A stretch of 64,000 nucleotides of DNA from Tepidiforma sp. (lineage in GTDB: Bacteria > Chloroflexota > Dehalococcoidia > Tepidiformales > Tepidiformaceae): positions 879,444-943,443 of the forward strand of contig NZ_BPIG01000001.1 in assembly GCF_026003995.1 (NCBI RefSeq), given 5' to 3'. Below the pieces are notes generated by a model. It had not been told where the DNA came from. It made no database searches and saw only the letters and a program-made list of their open reading frames with translations. Position 1 is the first letter of the stretch; every line of letters starts with the position of its first letter. Shown here in pieces: positions 41,968-50,199 of the stretch. The translations under genes were made by a program, and so were the position numbers.

Positions 41968-42951
41968 ATGGCCATCATGCGGATGCGGGACGCGCTCCGG
42001 GAAGCGCTCCGGGAGGAGATGCTCCGGGACGAGCGAATCTTCCTGATGGGCGAAGACATCGGGCTGTACGGCGGCTCGTACGCGGTGACGAAGGGGCTGC
42101 TGGAGGAGTTCGGCGAAGAGCGTGTGCGCGACACGCCGATCGCGGAATCGGCCATCGTGGGCATCGGCATCGGGGCGGCGATGGGCGGCATGCACCCGAT
42201 GGTCGAAATCATGACGATCAACTTCAGCTTCCTGGCGCTCGACCAGATCGTGAACAACGCGGCGAAGCTGCTCCACATGTCCAACGGGCAGATCAACGTG
42301 CCGCTGGTGATCCGGATGGCGAGCGGGGGCGGTTCGCAGCTGGCGGCGACGCACAGCCACAGTCTCGAAGGCCTCTATGCGCACTTCCCGGGGCTCAAGG
42401 TGGTGTGCCCCTCGACACCGGCCGATGCGAAAGGGCTGCTGAAGCGCGCGTTCCGCGACCAGAACACGGTCATCTTCATCGAACACACGGCGAACTACGG
42501 CCTCCGCGGCGAGGTGCCGGACGATCCCGATTTCCTGGTCGAATTCGGGGTGGCCAACGTCGTGCGCGAGGGAACGGACGTGACGATCGTGGGCTACAGC
42601 GGGAGCGTCCACCAGGCGACCCGGGCGGCCGAGCTGCTGGAGCAGCAGGAGGAGATCAGCGCGGAGGTCATCGACCTGCGGACGCTGCGGCCGCTGGATA
42701 TGGACACCGTCATCCGGTCGGTGAAAAAGACGAACCGGGCCGTAATCGTGGAGGATGCGTGGAAGTTCGGCGGGTTCGGCGGCGAACTGGCGGCGCAAAT
42801 CATGGAGCGGGCCTTCGACTGGCTGGACGCGCCGGTGGCGCGGGTGGCGTGCAAGGATGTGCCGCTTCCCTACAATCGCAACCTGGAGTTCCACGCGCTG
42901 CCGTCGGAAGAGGACGTCGTGGAAGCGGTCCTCGGGATGTTCAAGGAGTAG
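41968..42951 (+). CDS. pdhB: pyruvate dehydrogenase E1 component, beta subunit
   Basis: 327-residue E1 beta. Characteristic stretches are LMGEDIGLYGGSYAVTKGLL (~34-53), DTPIAESAIVGIGIGAAMGG, the Glu near the TDP site, HSHSLEGLYAHFPGLKVVCPSTPADAKGLL (~131-160) and a C-terminal transketolase-like domain with EVIDLRTLRPLDMDTV. It follows pdhA after 3 bases with AAGGAG in front. With E1 alpha it decarboxylates pyruvate and acetylates the E2 lipoyl group. Confidence 0.95.
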   Translation: MAIMRMRDALREALREEMLRDERIFLMGEDIGLYGGSYAVTKGLLEEFGEERVRDTPIAESAIVGIGIGAAMGGMHPMVEIMTINFSFLALDQIVNNAAKLLHMSNGQINVPLVIRMASGGGSQLAATHSHSLEGLYAHFPGLKVVCPSTPADAKGLLKRAFRDQNTVIFIEHTANYGLRGEVPDDPDFLVEFGVANVVREGTDVTIVGYSGSVHQATRAAELLEQQEEISAEVIDLRTLRPLDMDTVIRSVKKTNRAVIVEDAWKFGGFGGELAAQIMERAFDWLDAPVARVACKDVPLPYNRNLEFHALPSEEDVVEAVLGMFKE

Positions 42952-42955
42952 GCCG

Positions 42956-44236
42956 GTGACGATCGAAGTGACGATGCCGCAGATGGGCGCCGACATGATC
43001 GAGGGGACGCTCGTGCGCTGGCTGAAGCAGGTCGGCGACCCGGTGAAGCGGGGCGACGTCATCGCGGAGATCGAGACGGACAAGGCGACGGTCGAGCTCG
43101 AGGCGTTCGAATCGGGCACCATCCTGAAGCTCGTCGCGAACGAGGGCGACATCGTGCCGGTCGGCGATGTCATCGCCATCCTCGGGGAACCGAGCGAAGC
43201 CGCACCCGAGGTGGAGCGGAAGCCGGTCCCGCCGCCAGCGAAGCGGGAGATCGAGCCCGAAGTGAAGGCGGAAGCGCGGAAACCGGAGCCGGCTCCGGCC
43301 GCGGCGGCGCCGGCGGCCGCTGAGCCGGAGGACGGCCGCATCCGGATCAGTCCCGTGGCGCGGAAGATTGCGAAGGAAGCGGGCCTCGACATCCGCGGGC
43401 TGCAGGGTTCGGGGCCGGACGGCCGCATCCTGCGGCGGGACGTCGAGGCCGCGATTGCGGCACGGGGCGCGGCCGCAGCGCCGGCGCGGGCGCCGGAGCC
43501 TGCCGCCCCGCCAGCTCCGGCGCCCCGGCCCGCACCGGGTCCCGCGGCGGCGGCAGGCGAGGTCGCTGAGCTGGGCAAGATGCGAAAGGCGATTGCGCAC
43601 CGCATGGCGCTCTCGAAGCAGACGCAGCCGCACTACTACCTGACGCTGGACATCGACATGACGGACGCGCTGGCGTTCCGGGCGCAGCTGAACGCGGGGC
43701 TGCCGGAGGGCCAGAAGGTCACGATCAACGACCTGATCGTGAAGGCGTGCGCGATTGCGCTGGAGCGGCACCCGAAATTCAACGCTGCCTACAGCGAAGA
43801 GGGCCTGCGGATGCACGAGCGGATCAACATCTGCATCGGCATCGCGCTGGATGAGGGGCTGATTGCGCCGGCCGTGCTCGACTGCCAGGCAAAGTCGCTG
43901 GGCCGCATCGCGCAGGAGACGAAGGATCTCATCGAACGGGCGCGGGCCGGGAAGCTGACCTCGGCGGAGTACGGCGAGGGGACGTTCACGATCACGAACC
44001 TGGGCGCCTACGGGGTGGAGACGCTCATCGGGATCATCAACCCGCCGCAGGCCGCGATCCTCGGCGTCGGTTCGGTGATGCCGAAGCCGGTGGTGCGCGA
44101 CGGCGAGGTCGTGGTGCGGCAGGTGATGAAGGTGGCCTTGAGCGCGGACCATCGGGTGACGGACGGCGCGGAAGGCGCGCGGTTCATCACGGAGATCCGC
44201 GGGATCCTGGAGCAGCCGGCGACGCTGGCGCTCTAG
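42956..44236 (+). CDS. pdhC: dihydrolipoamide acetyltransferase (E2)
   Basis: 426-residue E2. Residues 1-78 are one lipoyl domain with Lys43 in IETDKATVELEA. An Ala/Pro/Glu linker follows, then a peripheral-subunit-binding domain (~123-160, RISPVARKIAKEAG, GSGPDGRILRRDV), a second Ala/Pro linker, and the catalytic domain from ~200 with the H-x3-D-G active site in SADHRVTDGAEGARF. Starts at GTG 42956 after AAGGAG. Last gene of the PDH operon; its stop TAG shares a CTAG with the convergent thioesterase stop. Confidence 0.95.
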   Translation: MTIEVTMPQMGADMIEGTLVRWLKQVGDPVKRGDVIAEIETDKATVELEAFESGTILKLVANEGDIVPVGDVIAILGEPSEAAPEVERKPVPPPAKREIEPEVKAEARKPEPAPAAAAPAAAEPEDGRIRISPVARKIAKEAGLDIRGLQGSGPDGRILRRDVEAAIAARGAAAAPARAPEPAAPPAPAPRPAPGPAAAAGEVAELGKMRKAIAHRMALSKQTQPHYYLTLDIDMTDALAFRAQLNAGLPEGQKVTINDLIVKACAIALERHPKFNAAYSEEGLRMHERINICIGIALDEGLIAPAVLDCQAKSLGRIAQETKDLIERARAGKLTSAEYGEGTFTITNLGAYGVETLIGIINPPQAAILGVGSVMPKPVVRDGEVVVRQVMKVALSADHRVTDGAEGARFITEIRGILEQPATLAL

Positions 44237-45099
44237 CGGCCGGGCGCGTCTTCGACGCGGTCGCGGGGGATCCGGATGAGGCCCTCCTGCGCGACGGAGG
44301 CGATGCGCAGGCCGCCGGGAGTCCAGATCGAGCCGAAGATGAGGCCGCGCGCGTGGCGGGCGACCGGGCTTTCGCTGGCGTAGAGCACCCAATCGTTGAA
44401 CGTGACGGGGCCGTGGAACCAGACGGCGTGGTCGAGGCTCGCCGACATGCGGCGGCCCCAGGTGAGACCGTGGGGCCGGGCAGCGGTGGAGAGGAGGGTG
44501 CGGTCGCTGGCGTAGGTCAGGACCGCGGCGTGGATGAGCGGGTCATCCGGGAGCTCGCCGTTGGGGCGCATCCATATGCGGCGGCGGGCAGGGAGCCGCT
44601 CGCCGGGCAGGTCGGGGTCGACGACGCGGATTTCGATCGGCTGCGAGCGGCGGCGGCGCTCGGCGTCTTCGAGGATTTCGCCGCGGACGTCCTCCCAGTC
44701 GGGGAGGCCGTCCGGCGGGGGCGCGCCGGGCATGACGTCCTGGTGGGCGACGCCGTCTTCGGGCCGGGCGAAGGAGGCGGAGAGGTCGAAGATCGCTTCG
44801 CCGCCCTGGTAGGCGACCACGTGGCGGGTCGAGAACGTGCGGCCGTCGCGGATGCGGTCGACGACGAAGCGGATGGGGACGTCGTGGGTGCCGCCCTTGA
44901 GGAAGTAGGCGTGGAGGGAATGGATGAAGCCGGCGCCGGGTTCGAGGGTGAGGCCAGCGGCCATGACGGACTGGGCCGCGACGTGCCCGCCGAAGAGGCG
45001 GCCGGTGCCGGGCCCCGGCTGGCCGAGGAAGAGGTCGCGGTCGAGCCGTTCGAGCTGGAGATTCTGGAGCAGCAGGTCGAGGGCGCGGCTGCGGGTCAC
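44233..45099 (-). CDS. tesB: acyl-CoA thioesterase II (TesB-like)
   Basis: 288-residue double-hotdog acyl-CoA thioesterase releasing fatty acids from CoA. Typical parts are LFGGHVAAQSVMAAGLT (~36-52), HSLHAYFLKGGTHDVPIRFVVDRIRDGR (~66-93), the second half LTYASDRTLLSTAARPHG, the catalytic-Asp segment SLDHAVWFHGPV and RGLIFGSIWTPGGLRIASVAQEGLIR. GTG 45099 overlaps the RNHCP gene stop by 4 bases. No fatty acid genes adjoin, so it may act in CoA recycling. Confidence 0.92.
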   Translation of the reverse strand: MTRSRALDLLLQNLQLERLDRDLFLGQPGPGTGRLFGGHVAAQSVMAAGLTLEPGAGFIHSLHAYFLKGGTHDVPIRFVVDRIRDGRTFSTRHVVAYQGGEAIFDLSASFARPEDGVAHQDVMPGAPPPDGLPDWEDVRGEILEDAERRRRSQPIEIRVVDPDLPGERLPARRRIWMRPNGELPDDPLIHAAVLTYASDRTLLSTAARPHGLTWGRRMSASLDHAVWFHGPVTFNDWVLYASESPVARHARGLIFGSIWTPGGLRIASVAQEGLIRIPRDRVEDAPGR

Positions 45100-45431
45100 G
45101 GGAGGTACTCCAGGGGGACGGGTGGATTGGCGAGCGGCCGGGCGGCGATGGCCATGAGGATCATGAGGTTGTCGTCGCCGGCGATGCGGTTTTCGTGGAG
45201 GACGCCGCAGGATTTGCAGCGGTGGATGAGCATCCATTCGCCATCAGGGGCGACGAAGACGGCGAGCGGCTCCATCGGGCCGCCGCAGGCGGCCTTGCGG
45301 TCGCCGGGGAAGTTGTCGACGTGGCGGCTCCAGAGGCACTGGTTGCAGTGGTTGCGCTGGGTGGTGCCGAAGGCGAGGGTTTCGACCGTGCTCCGGCATT
45401 TGATGCAGCGAAAGGTCTCGGCATCGGGCAT
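45096..45431 (-). CDS. RNHCP-domain zinc protein
   Basis: 111-residue protein with an RNHCP-type domain. FRCIKCRSTV near residue 8 and QRNHCNQCLWSRHVDNFPGDRKAACGGPMEP (RNHC-x2-C) give a zinc cluster, followed by LIHRCKSCGVLHENRIAGDDN. The motif that names the family reads RNHCNQC here instead of RNHCPxC. Function unknown in all members. Cotranslated with the downstream thioesterase gene. Confidence 0.85.
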   Translation of the reverse strand: MPDAETFRCIKCRSTVETLAFGTTQRNHCNQCLWSRHVDNFPGDRKAACGGPMEPLAVFVAPDGEWMLIHRCKSCGVLHENRIAGDDNLMILMAIAARPLANPPVPLEYLP

Positions 45432-45469
45432 GGGGTTGGGAGTAAAGGTAGCGCCGGCTGCGATTACGG

Positions 45470-46018
45470 TCAGCGGAGGCGGCGGCCCATGATGTAAAAG
45501 GGCCAGCCGCCTGCAGTGAACGTCATCTCGGCGAGGTACTCGAAGCCGAGGCGGTGGTAGAGCTCGTGGGCGCGGCTGTCGGTGCGGGTGCTGAGGACGG
45601 CGGTGCGCTCCGGGCGGCCTTCGAGCAGCGCGGTGACGAGCGCGGTGCCGATGCCGCGGCCCTGCGCGGCCGGGGCGACGGCAACTTCGACCACTTCGTA
45701 GGCGTCGCTGAGCCATTCGGCGGATTTGCGGGGGCCGAGCCAGCGGGCGACGGCGTCGTGCCACCACTGGCCGTCTTCACCGCGGTAGCCGTAGGCCATG
45801 CCAAGGACGGCGCCCTCCGATTCGGCGATGAGGAAGCGGAAGCCTTTGCGGTGGCGGTGGGTGTCGCGGATGCGGGCGCGGACTTCGCGGCCGCGGTCGA
45901 GGTCGCTGTAGGGGGGCTCGGCGAAGGCGTCGCCGTAGACGGCAATGGCCCCCTCGAAGAGGGGGCCAGCCGGTTCGATGTCGCGGATGCGGAGGTCGGT
46001 GGCGGTCACCTTAGCCAC
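45470..46018 (-). CDS. GNAT family N-acetyltransferase
   Basis: 182-residue GNAT acetyltransferase. Motif A is VVEVAVAPAAQGRGIGTALVTALLEG (V-x-x-x-Q-G-R-G-I-G-T near 110-125), and motif B is RTAVLSTRTDSRAHELYHRLGF (~136-156). Acceptor unknown. GTG 46018 overlaps the ATPase stop; GTG 46009 is an alternative, and neither has a strong ribosome site. It probably depends on readthrough translation from the upstream ATPase gene. Confidence 0.83.
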   Translation of the reverse strand: MAKVTATDLRIRDIEPAGPLFEGAIAVYGDAFAEPPYSDLDRGREVRARIRDTHRHRKGFRFLIAESEGAVLGMAYGYRGEDGQWWHDAVARWLGPRKSAEWLSDAYEVVEVAVAPAAQGRGIGTALVTALLEGRPERTAVLSTRTDSRAHELYHRLGFEYLAEMTFTAGGWPFYIMGRRLR

Positions 46019-47411
46019 GGTACTGGGTTTTGCCGCCGACGCGGTCCTTGTTGAGCCGCTTGTTGAGGTGGAGGCCTTCGAGGATGAATTCGAGGGCGGC
46101 GGCGGTCTCGGCATCGCTGCGGCTGCCGCCGAGCTTGTCGATGGCGGGCATGAGGCCTTCGATTTGGCGGGCGATGGCGGCGTGCTCGCGGGACGGGACC
46201 ATATCGCCGACTTCGACGGCGACGCCGGCCTTGAAGCGGTTCACGACGGGCTCGAGTTCGCCGAGGTTGAAGGAGCGGTTGAAGACGGCGACGACGGCGC
46301 CCTGGATGAGCTTCTCGATGATCTGGTCTTCGCGGCCGTCCTCGACGGTTTCGAATTCGACCTTGCCGGAAAGGGCGGGGACGACGTAGGGGAGGTCGCT
46401 GACGCGCGGGACGACGCGGTCTTCGCCGGTGACGATGGCGCGGCGCAGCGCGTTGGCGAGCATGGATTCGTAGTTGGCGATGGAGGCGCGGACACTGACG
46501 CCGGAGCGCTGGTTGATATCCGGGCTGCGGCGCGCGAGGCGGCTGATCTCGGCGATGATCTCCTTCATGTACTGCGGGACGGCGACGTCGAAGTCGGCCG
46601 GCACCGGGTGGTGCTCCGCTTCCATGATGTCGATTTCGTACTCGATGCGCGTCGGGTAGTGGGTGCGGACCTGCGCGCCGTAGCGGTCTTTGAGCGGGGT
46701 GATGATGCGGCCGCGGTTGGTGTAGTCCTCGGGGTTGGCGGAGGCGACGATGAAGACATCGAGCGGCAGGCGGATGCGGTAGCCGCGAATCTGCACGTCG
46801 CGCTCTTCCATGATGTTGAGGAGACCGACCTGGATGCGCTCGGCGAGGTCGGGCAGCTCGTTGATGCAGAAGATGCCGCGGTTGGTGCGGGGGATGAGCC
46901 CGTAGTGGATCGTGAGCTCGTCGCTCAGGTAGCGGCCTTCGGCGACTTTGATGGGGTCGACCTCGCCGATGAGGTCGGCGATGGTGATATCGGGGGTGGC
47001 GAGCTTTTCGCCGTAGCGCTTGTCGCGCGGGAGCCACTCGAGCTCCGCGTCGTCGCCCTTCTCGGCGAGGATGTCGCGCCCGGCCTGGGTGATGGGTTCG
47101 AAGGGGTTTTCGGGGATTTCACAGCCGGCGAGGATGGGGATTTCGTCGTCGAGGAGGGAGACGAGGGAGCGGATGATGCGGGATTTCGCCTGGCCGCGCT
47201 CGCCGAGGAAGATGATGTCCTGGCCGGCGAGGATGGCGTTGACGATATGGGGGATGACGGTCTCTTCGTAGCCGTAGATGCCGGGGAAGAGGGGTTCGCC
47301 GCTGCGGATCTTGGCGATGAGGTTCTTGCGCATCTCCTCGCGGACGGGGAGGACGCGGTAGCCGGAGGCGCGCAGTTCGCCAACCGTGCGAGGCCGTTCG
47401 AGTGTCGTCAC
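46011..47411 (-). CDS. MoxR/magnesium-chelatase-like AAA ATPase
   Basis: 466-residue AAA+ ATPase. The P-loop reads LGERGQAKSR (~69-78), in which Ala stands where Gly usually precedes Lys, as I recall for this subfamily. The Walker-B-like GIFCINELPDL follows near 179, then the family-specific EERDVQIRGYRIRLPLDVFIVASANPEDYTNRGRIITPLKDR. The set resembles ChlI/MoxR chaperone ATPases that work with a VWA-domain partner, but no such gene is adjacent. GTG start at 47411. A long leader with a strong promoter lies upstream. Confidence 0.87.
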   Translation of the reverse strand: MTTLERPRTVGELRASGYRVLPVREEMRKNLIAKIRSGEPLFPGIYGYEETVIPHIVNAILAGQDIIFLGERGQAKSRIIRSLVSLLDDEIPILAGCEIPENPFEPITQAGRDILAEKGDDAELEWLPRDKRYGEKLATPDITIADLIGEVDPIKVAEGRYLSDELTIHYGLIPRTNRGIFCINELPDLAERIQVGLLNIMEERDVQIRGYRIRLPLDVFIVASANPEDYTNRGRIITPLKDRYGAQVRTHYPTRIEYEIDIMEAEHHPVPADFDVAVPQYMKEIIAEISRLARRSPDINQRSGVSVRASIANYESMLANALRRAIVTGEDRVVPRVSDLPYVVPALSGKVEFETVEDGREDQIIEKLIQGAVVAVFNRSFNLGELEPVVNRFKAGVAVEVGDMVPSREHAAIARQIEGLMPAIDKLGGSRSDAETAAALEFILEGLHLNKRLNKDRVGGKTQYRG

Positions 47412-47544
47412 TGGTGTCCCACTCCGAGTTGGTTACCGGCGGAGGCCGGGAGCCGATGGAGGGGCGGCGCCCCGCGGCGCGAGCCCGATCCCGGACACTG
47501 CCGAGGAGGCAGTGCGCCCGGAACTTCGAGGGTGCCGGGCCTCT
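47412..47544 (-). promoter_or_regulatory. structured ~130-base leader of the AAA ATPase gene
   Basis: Predicted transcript from ~47544 to the GTG at 47411. It contains a long hairpin at 47491-47521 (minus-strand CCGGGC..CACTGCC, loop, GGCAGTG..CCGG), a GGGGC-GGC-GCCCC stem-loop at 47461-47473, and a GGAG ~12 bases before the start codon. No open frame of interest is in it. Identity unknown; it may be a cis-regulatory RNA. Confidence 0.5.
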
Positions 47545-47550
47545 GGCTCG

Positions 47551-47578
47551 ATCATAGGGTGCCCCCCAGGCGTGTCAA
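47551..47578 (-). promoter_or_regulatory. strong sigma70-type promoter of the AAA ATPase gene
   Basis: On the minus strand: TTGACA (47573-47578), 16-base spacer, TATGAT (47551-47556). Close to consensus at both boxes, the best complete promoter in the window. It lies in the 200-base gap between mobA and the ATPase gene, which otherwise holds only the leader. Confidence 0.75.
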
Positions 47579-47611
47579 CCGAGGGTAAGCGGGCTGGCAT
47601 GGCCCGCCCGG

Positions 47612-48229
47612 TCACCCCAGCAGGCGGTCGATCTCGGCGAGGCGCTCAGGGGTGTTGGCGTTGAGGAAGCTGCGGAGGCCCGGGTCGAAGGGGCGCAGGT
47701 CGGCTTCGCCCGGTTCGATGACGCGGAGGCCTTCGCAGGCGGCGACGATGCGGAGGCCGCCGGCGCCGGTCTCGAGCGCGCGGCGGAAGGCTGAGAGGCA
47801 GGCCGCCGGGCGGTACACCGCAACGAGCGGCTGGGGAAAGCCGCCGACCAGCGGCCGGACGACATCGGCGGCGGTTTCGCGGGCGATGGCGGCGAGGCGG
47901 GCGACCAGCGCGGGGGCGATGAGCGGGGCGTCGCAGGAGCAGGCGAAGGCGAGGTCCGACTCGACGGCGGCGAACCCGGCGGCGAGGCCCGCGAGCGGGC
48001 CGAGGCCGGGCAGCTCGTCTTCGACGACTTCGACCGGCAGGGGAACGTCGATGGCCGGCAGCGGCTGGCCCGGGGCGCGGACGATGACGATGCGGTCGGC
48101 AGCGGGGGCGACCGAACCCGCGACCCACTGGAGGAGCGGGCGGCCGCGGAGCGGGGCCGAGGCTTTGTCGCGGCCGAAGCGTGTGCTGCGGCCGCCGGCG
48201 AGGATGACCGCCTCGATGCCGCGGCTCAC
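47612..48229 (-). CDS. mobA: molybdenum cofactor guanylyltransferase
   Basis: 205-residue MobA, which adds GMP to molybdopterin to make MGD. The nucleotidyltransferase signature AVILAGGRSTRFGRDK lies at ~4-19, the mid-region PLAGLAAGF and the metal Asp in FACSCDAPLIAP (D near 102) follow, and the C-terminus has FPQPLVAVYRPA. It may alternatively serve CTP-type MocA nucleotide transfer, since the neighbouring yqeC belongs to molybdenum hydroxylase maturation. GTG 48229 is divergent from yqeC with overlapping -10 boxes. Confidence 0.88.
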   Translation of the reverse strand: MSRGIEAVILAGGRSTRFGRDKASAPLRGRPLLQWVAGSVAPAADRIVIVRAPGQPLPAIDVPLPVEVVEDELPGLGPLAGLAAGFAAVESDLAFACSCDAPLIAPALVARLAAIARETAADVVRPLVGGFPQPLVAVYRPAACLSAFRRALETGAGGLRIVAACEGLRVIEPGEADLRPFDPGLRSFLNANTPERLAEIDRLLG

Positions 48230-48234
48230 TGGAG

Positions 48235-48246
48235 ACCGTAGGATGG
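48235..48246. promoter_or_regulatory. overlapping divergent -10 elements, mobA/yqeC
   Basis: The sequence ACCGTAGGATG contains TAGGAT (+, 48239-48244) 7 bases before yqeC ATG 48252. On the minus strand TACGGT (48235-48240) ends 5 bases before mobA GTG 48229; CATCCT (48241-48246) is an alternative. Confidence 0.4.
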
Positions 48247-48251
48247 GAGGG

Positions 48252-49034
48252 ATGTCGCTGCTGGAGGCATTCGGCGCTGGCCCCGGGTCCATGGTGGCCG
48301 CCGTCGGCGGCGGGGGCAAGACGAGCCTCGTGTTCCGGCTTTCGCTCGAGGCGGAGGAGCGCCGCATCCCGGCGGCGGTGACGACGACGGTGAAGTTTAC
48401 GCGGCCGGCGGGGCTGCCGATGCCGCCGATCGCCGTGACGGATGCGGCCGGGCTGCGCGCGCGGTGCGCGGCGGCGCTGGCTGCCGACGGCGCGGTCACG
48501 CTGGTCAGCGGCGAAGGCGACCGCGGGCGCCTGCTGGGCTTCGCGCCGGTGGCCATCGACGGGCTGCGGGGGCCCGGGCGGCTGGTGCTCGTGGAGGCGG
48601 ATGGGTCGGCGCACCGGCCGTTCAAGGCGCCGGCGGCACACGAGCCGGTCATCCCGGGCGCGGCGACGCACGTGGTGGTGTGCGCGGGGCTGCAGGCGCT
48701 CGGGAAGCCGCTGGACGAGCGCTGGGTGCACCGGCCGGAGGTGGCCGCGCGGCTGTGCGGCCTGCGGCCCGGGCAGCCGCTGACGGCCGAGGCGATGGCG
48801 GCGGTGCTGCTCCACCCGGAGGGCGGGCGGAAAGGCGTGCCGGCCGGCGCGCGGCTGTTCGCGCTGCTCAACGCCCCGGCCGGGTTCGACGGTGGGCGGG
48901 ATGCGGGCGCGATCGCGGAGTTGCTGGCAGAGGGTGGGTTCGAGGCCGCGGTCATCGCGACGGCCCACCTGGGCATCGTCTACGAGGTGTGGCGACATGG
49001 GATGGTTTCGGCGCCGGCCGCGCATCACGGATGA
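48252..49034 (+). CDS. yqeC: YqeC-like molybdenum hydroxylase accessory protein
   Basis: 260-residue YqeC-family protein (putative selenium-dependent hydroxylase accessory). The P-loop is AVGGGGKTS (~18-26). LVSGEGDRGRLLGFAPVAID and LVEADGSAHRPFKAPAAHEPVIP are diagnostic, with A-D-G-S near residue 116. Start ATG 48252 is preferred because a TAGGAT box ends 7 bases upstream; an ATG at 48243 with GGAG before it is possible. Pairs with mobA, suggesting molybdenum-cofactor hydroxylase maturation, though no hydroxylase genes are in the window. Confidence 0.87.
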   Translation: MSLLEAFGAGPGSMVAAVGGGGKTSLVFRLSLEAEERRIPAAVTTTVKFTRPAGLPMPPIAVTDAAGLRARCAAALAADGAVTLVSGEGDRGRLLGFAPVAIDGLRGPGRLVLVEADGSAHRPFKAPAAHEPVIPGAATHVVVCAGLQALGKPLDERWVHRPEVAARLCGLRPGQPLTAEAMAAVLLHPEGGRKGVPAGARLFALLNAPAGFDGGRDAGAIAELLAEGGFEAAVIATAHLGIVYEVWRHGMVSAPAAHHG

Positions 49035-49377
49035 GATTTACGGCAACCTGATGACCTCGTTCGGGCGGGTCGTCGACCGGGACCCGCTGGTGAAGCTGCC
49101 GGCGGCAGCACTGGCCGAGCGGGTGGCGGGCGAGTTCGCGGCGATGGTCGAGGAGCTGGACGCGAAGACCTACCGGGGCTCGACGATCTACCACCTGCGG
49201 CTGCTGGCCGGGGCGTGGATCATGGCGCGCGAGGGCGCGGTGCCGCGGGCGACGGCGGAGGTGTTCGAGGAGGCGTTCGCGTGGCGGTTCGAGCCGGTGC
49301 GGAAGGGAAGCGGGGCGCTCGCCCGGCGGCTCAGCGAGCTCGCGAATGGCACGTTCGAACGCGAGACGCTGCGCTGA
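48997..49377 (+). CDS. uncharacterised small helical protein
   Basis: 126-residue protein overlapping the last 38 bases of yqeC. It begins MGWFRRRPRITDEIYGN and is mainly helical, with an LTYRGSTIYHLRLLAG-like stretch (KTYRGSTIYHLRL, ~58-70). I recognise no domain. It lies just before the ACT-domain gene; overlap with yqeC suggests co-translation. No signal peptide, no cysteines. The alternative frame through this region is not family-like. Confidence 0.6.
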   Translation: MGWFRRRPRITDEIYGNLMTSFGRVVDRDPLVKLPAAALAERVAGEFAAMVEELDAKTYRGSTIYHLRLLAGAWIMAREGAVPRATAEVFEEAFAWRFEPVRKGSGALARRLSELANGTFERETLR

Positions 49378-49431
49378 GGCGGCGCAACACGGGCGAAATG
49401 CGCTCGAAATGCGGCGGCAACGGGCGGCTGG

Positions 49432-49437
49432 CATCCT
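49432..49437 (+). promoter_or_regulatory. -10-like element for leaderless ACT-domain gene
   Basis: CATCCT ends 6 bases before the ATG at 49444. First base deviates from TANNNT. Confidence 0.35.
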
Positions 49438-49443
49438 CGGGAT

Positions 49444-50196
49444 ATGGCAGTCGTCCGCTCCATCCGCATCACGATGCCCGACCGGCCGGGGGCGCTCTCG
49501 GCGGTCACGACCGCGCTCGCGGCGCACCGGGTCGATATCGTCCGGCTCGACGTCGTGTCGCACGAGGGCGAGCTCGTGGTCGACGACCTGCTGCTGGAGG
49601 CGGCGACCGCCGAAGACATCGGCGCAGCGATTGGGGGGTTCTGGCCGGAGGTGAGCGTGCGGACGTTCGATGCGCCGGTCGCGGACCCGGCGGTGGAGAT
49701 GGGGCGGGCAGTTGCGGCGGCGACCGGTGCCCCGACGCGGGTCGATGCGGCGGCGCGCACGGTGAGCGGCATCATTCGCGTGATGCGGGCCGACCGCGCT
49801 GCGGTGCTGCGATGCATCGATACGGGCGGGTTCGTGCCGGTAGCCGGGCTGCCGGCGACGGCGGTCATCGGCCCGCGCGAGCCGTTCGCGGGCCGGTGGG
49901 TGCTGGCGCAGGGGGTCGCGGCGGCGTTCCCCGCGGGCGAGGGCTGGGCGCCGGCGGCGTTCGCGGCCGAGACGCGCGCGGCGTGGGTGGCGCTGGCGCC
50001 GCTAGGCGGGACGGATATCGCGGCGGCGTTCCGGTGCACGAACGTGCCGTTCTACCGGGGTGAGCTGGAGCGGCTGGAGGCGCTGGCGATGGCGGTGGCG
50101 CCAGCGCTCGGGGCCGGCACTGCGGGCAGGCCGCAGCCGGCGCCCCCCGGGCTCGGCAGCCTGCCGGCGCGCGCCATCACGCTCGGGGCGGCCTGA
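49444..50196 (+). CDS. ACT-domain protein
   Basis: 250-residue protein. Residues ~1-75 form an ACT domain: VVRSIRITMPDRPGALSAVTTALAAHRVDIVRLDVVSHEG follows the beta-alpha-beta pattern of amino-acid-sensing regulatory domains. The remaining ~175 residues are Ala/Gly-rich with no domain I can name (GFVPVAGLPATAVIGPREPFAGRW, then RCTNVPFYRGELERLEALAMA). It may be a stand-alone amino-acid sensor; the ligand and partner are unknown. Convergent with the peptidase gene, ending 4 bases from it. Confidence 0.75.
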   Translation: MAVVRSIRITMPDRPGALSAVTTALAAHRVDIVRLDVVSHEGELVVDDLLLEAATAEDIGAAIGGFWPEVSVRTFDAPVADPAVEMGRAVAAATGAPTRVDAAARTVSGIIRVMRADRAAVLRCIDTGGFVPVAGLPATAVIGPREPFAGRWVLAQGVAAAFPAGEGWAPAAFAAETRAAWVALAPLGGTDIAAAFRCTNVPFYRGELERLEALAMAVAPALGAGTAGRPQPAPPGLGSLPARAITLGAA

Positions 50197-50199
50197 GCG

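Noticed and set aside
46011-47411. ATPase P-loop GERGQAKS as evidence of inactivity
   Set aside because: As I recall, the same GERGQAK form is shared by many homologues of this subfamily, so the missing Gly is likely family-specific, not degenerate.
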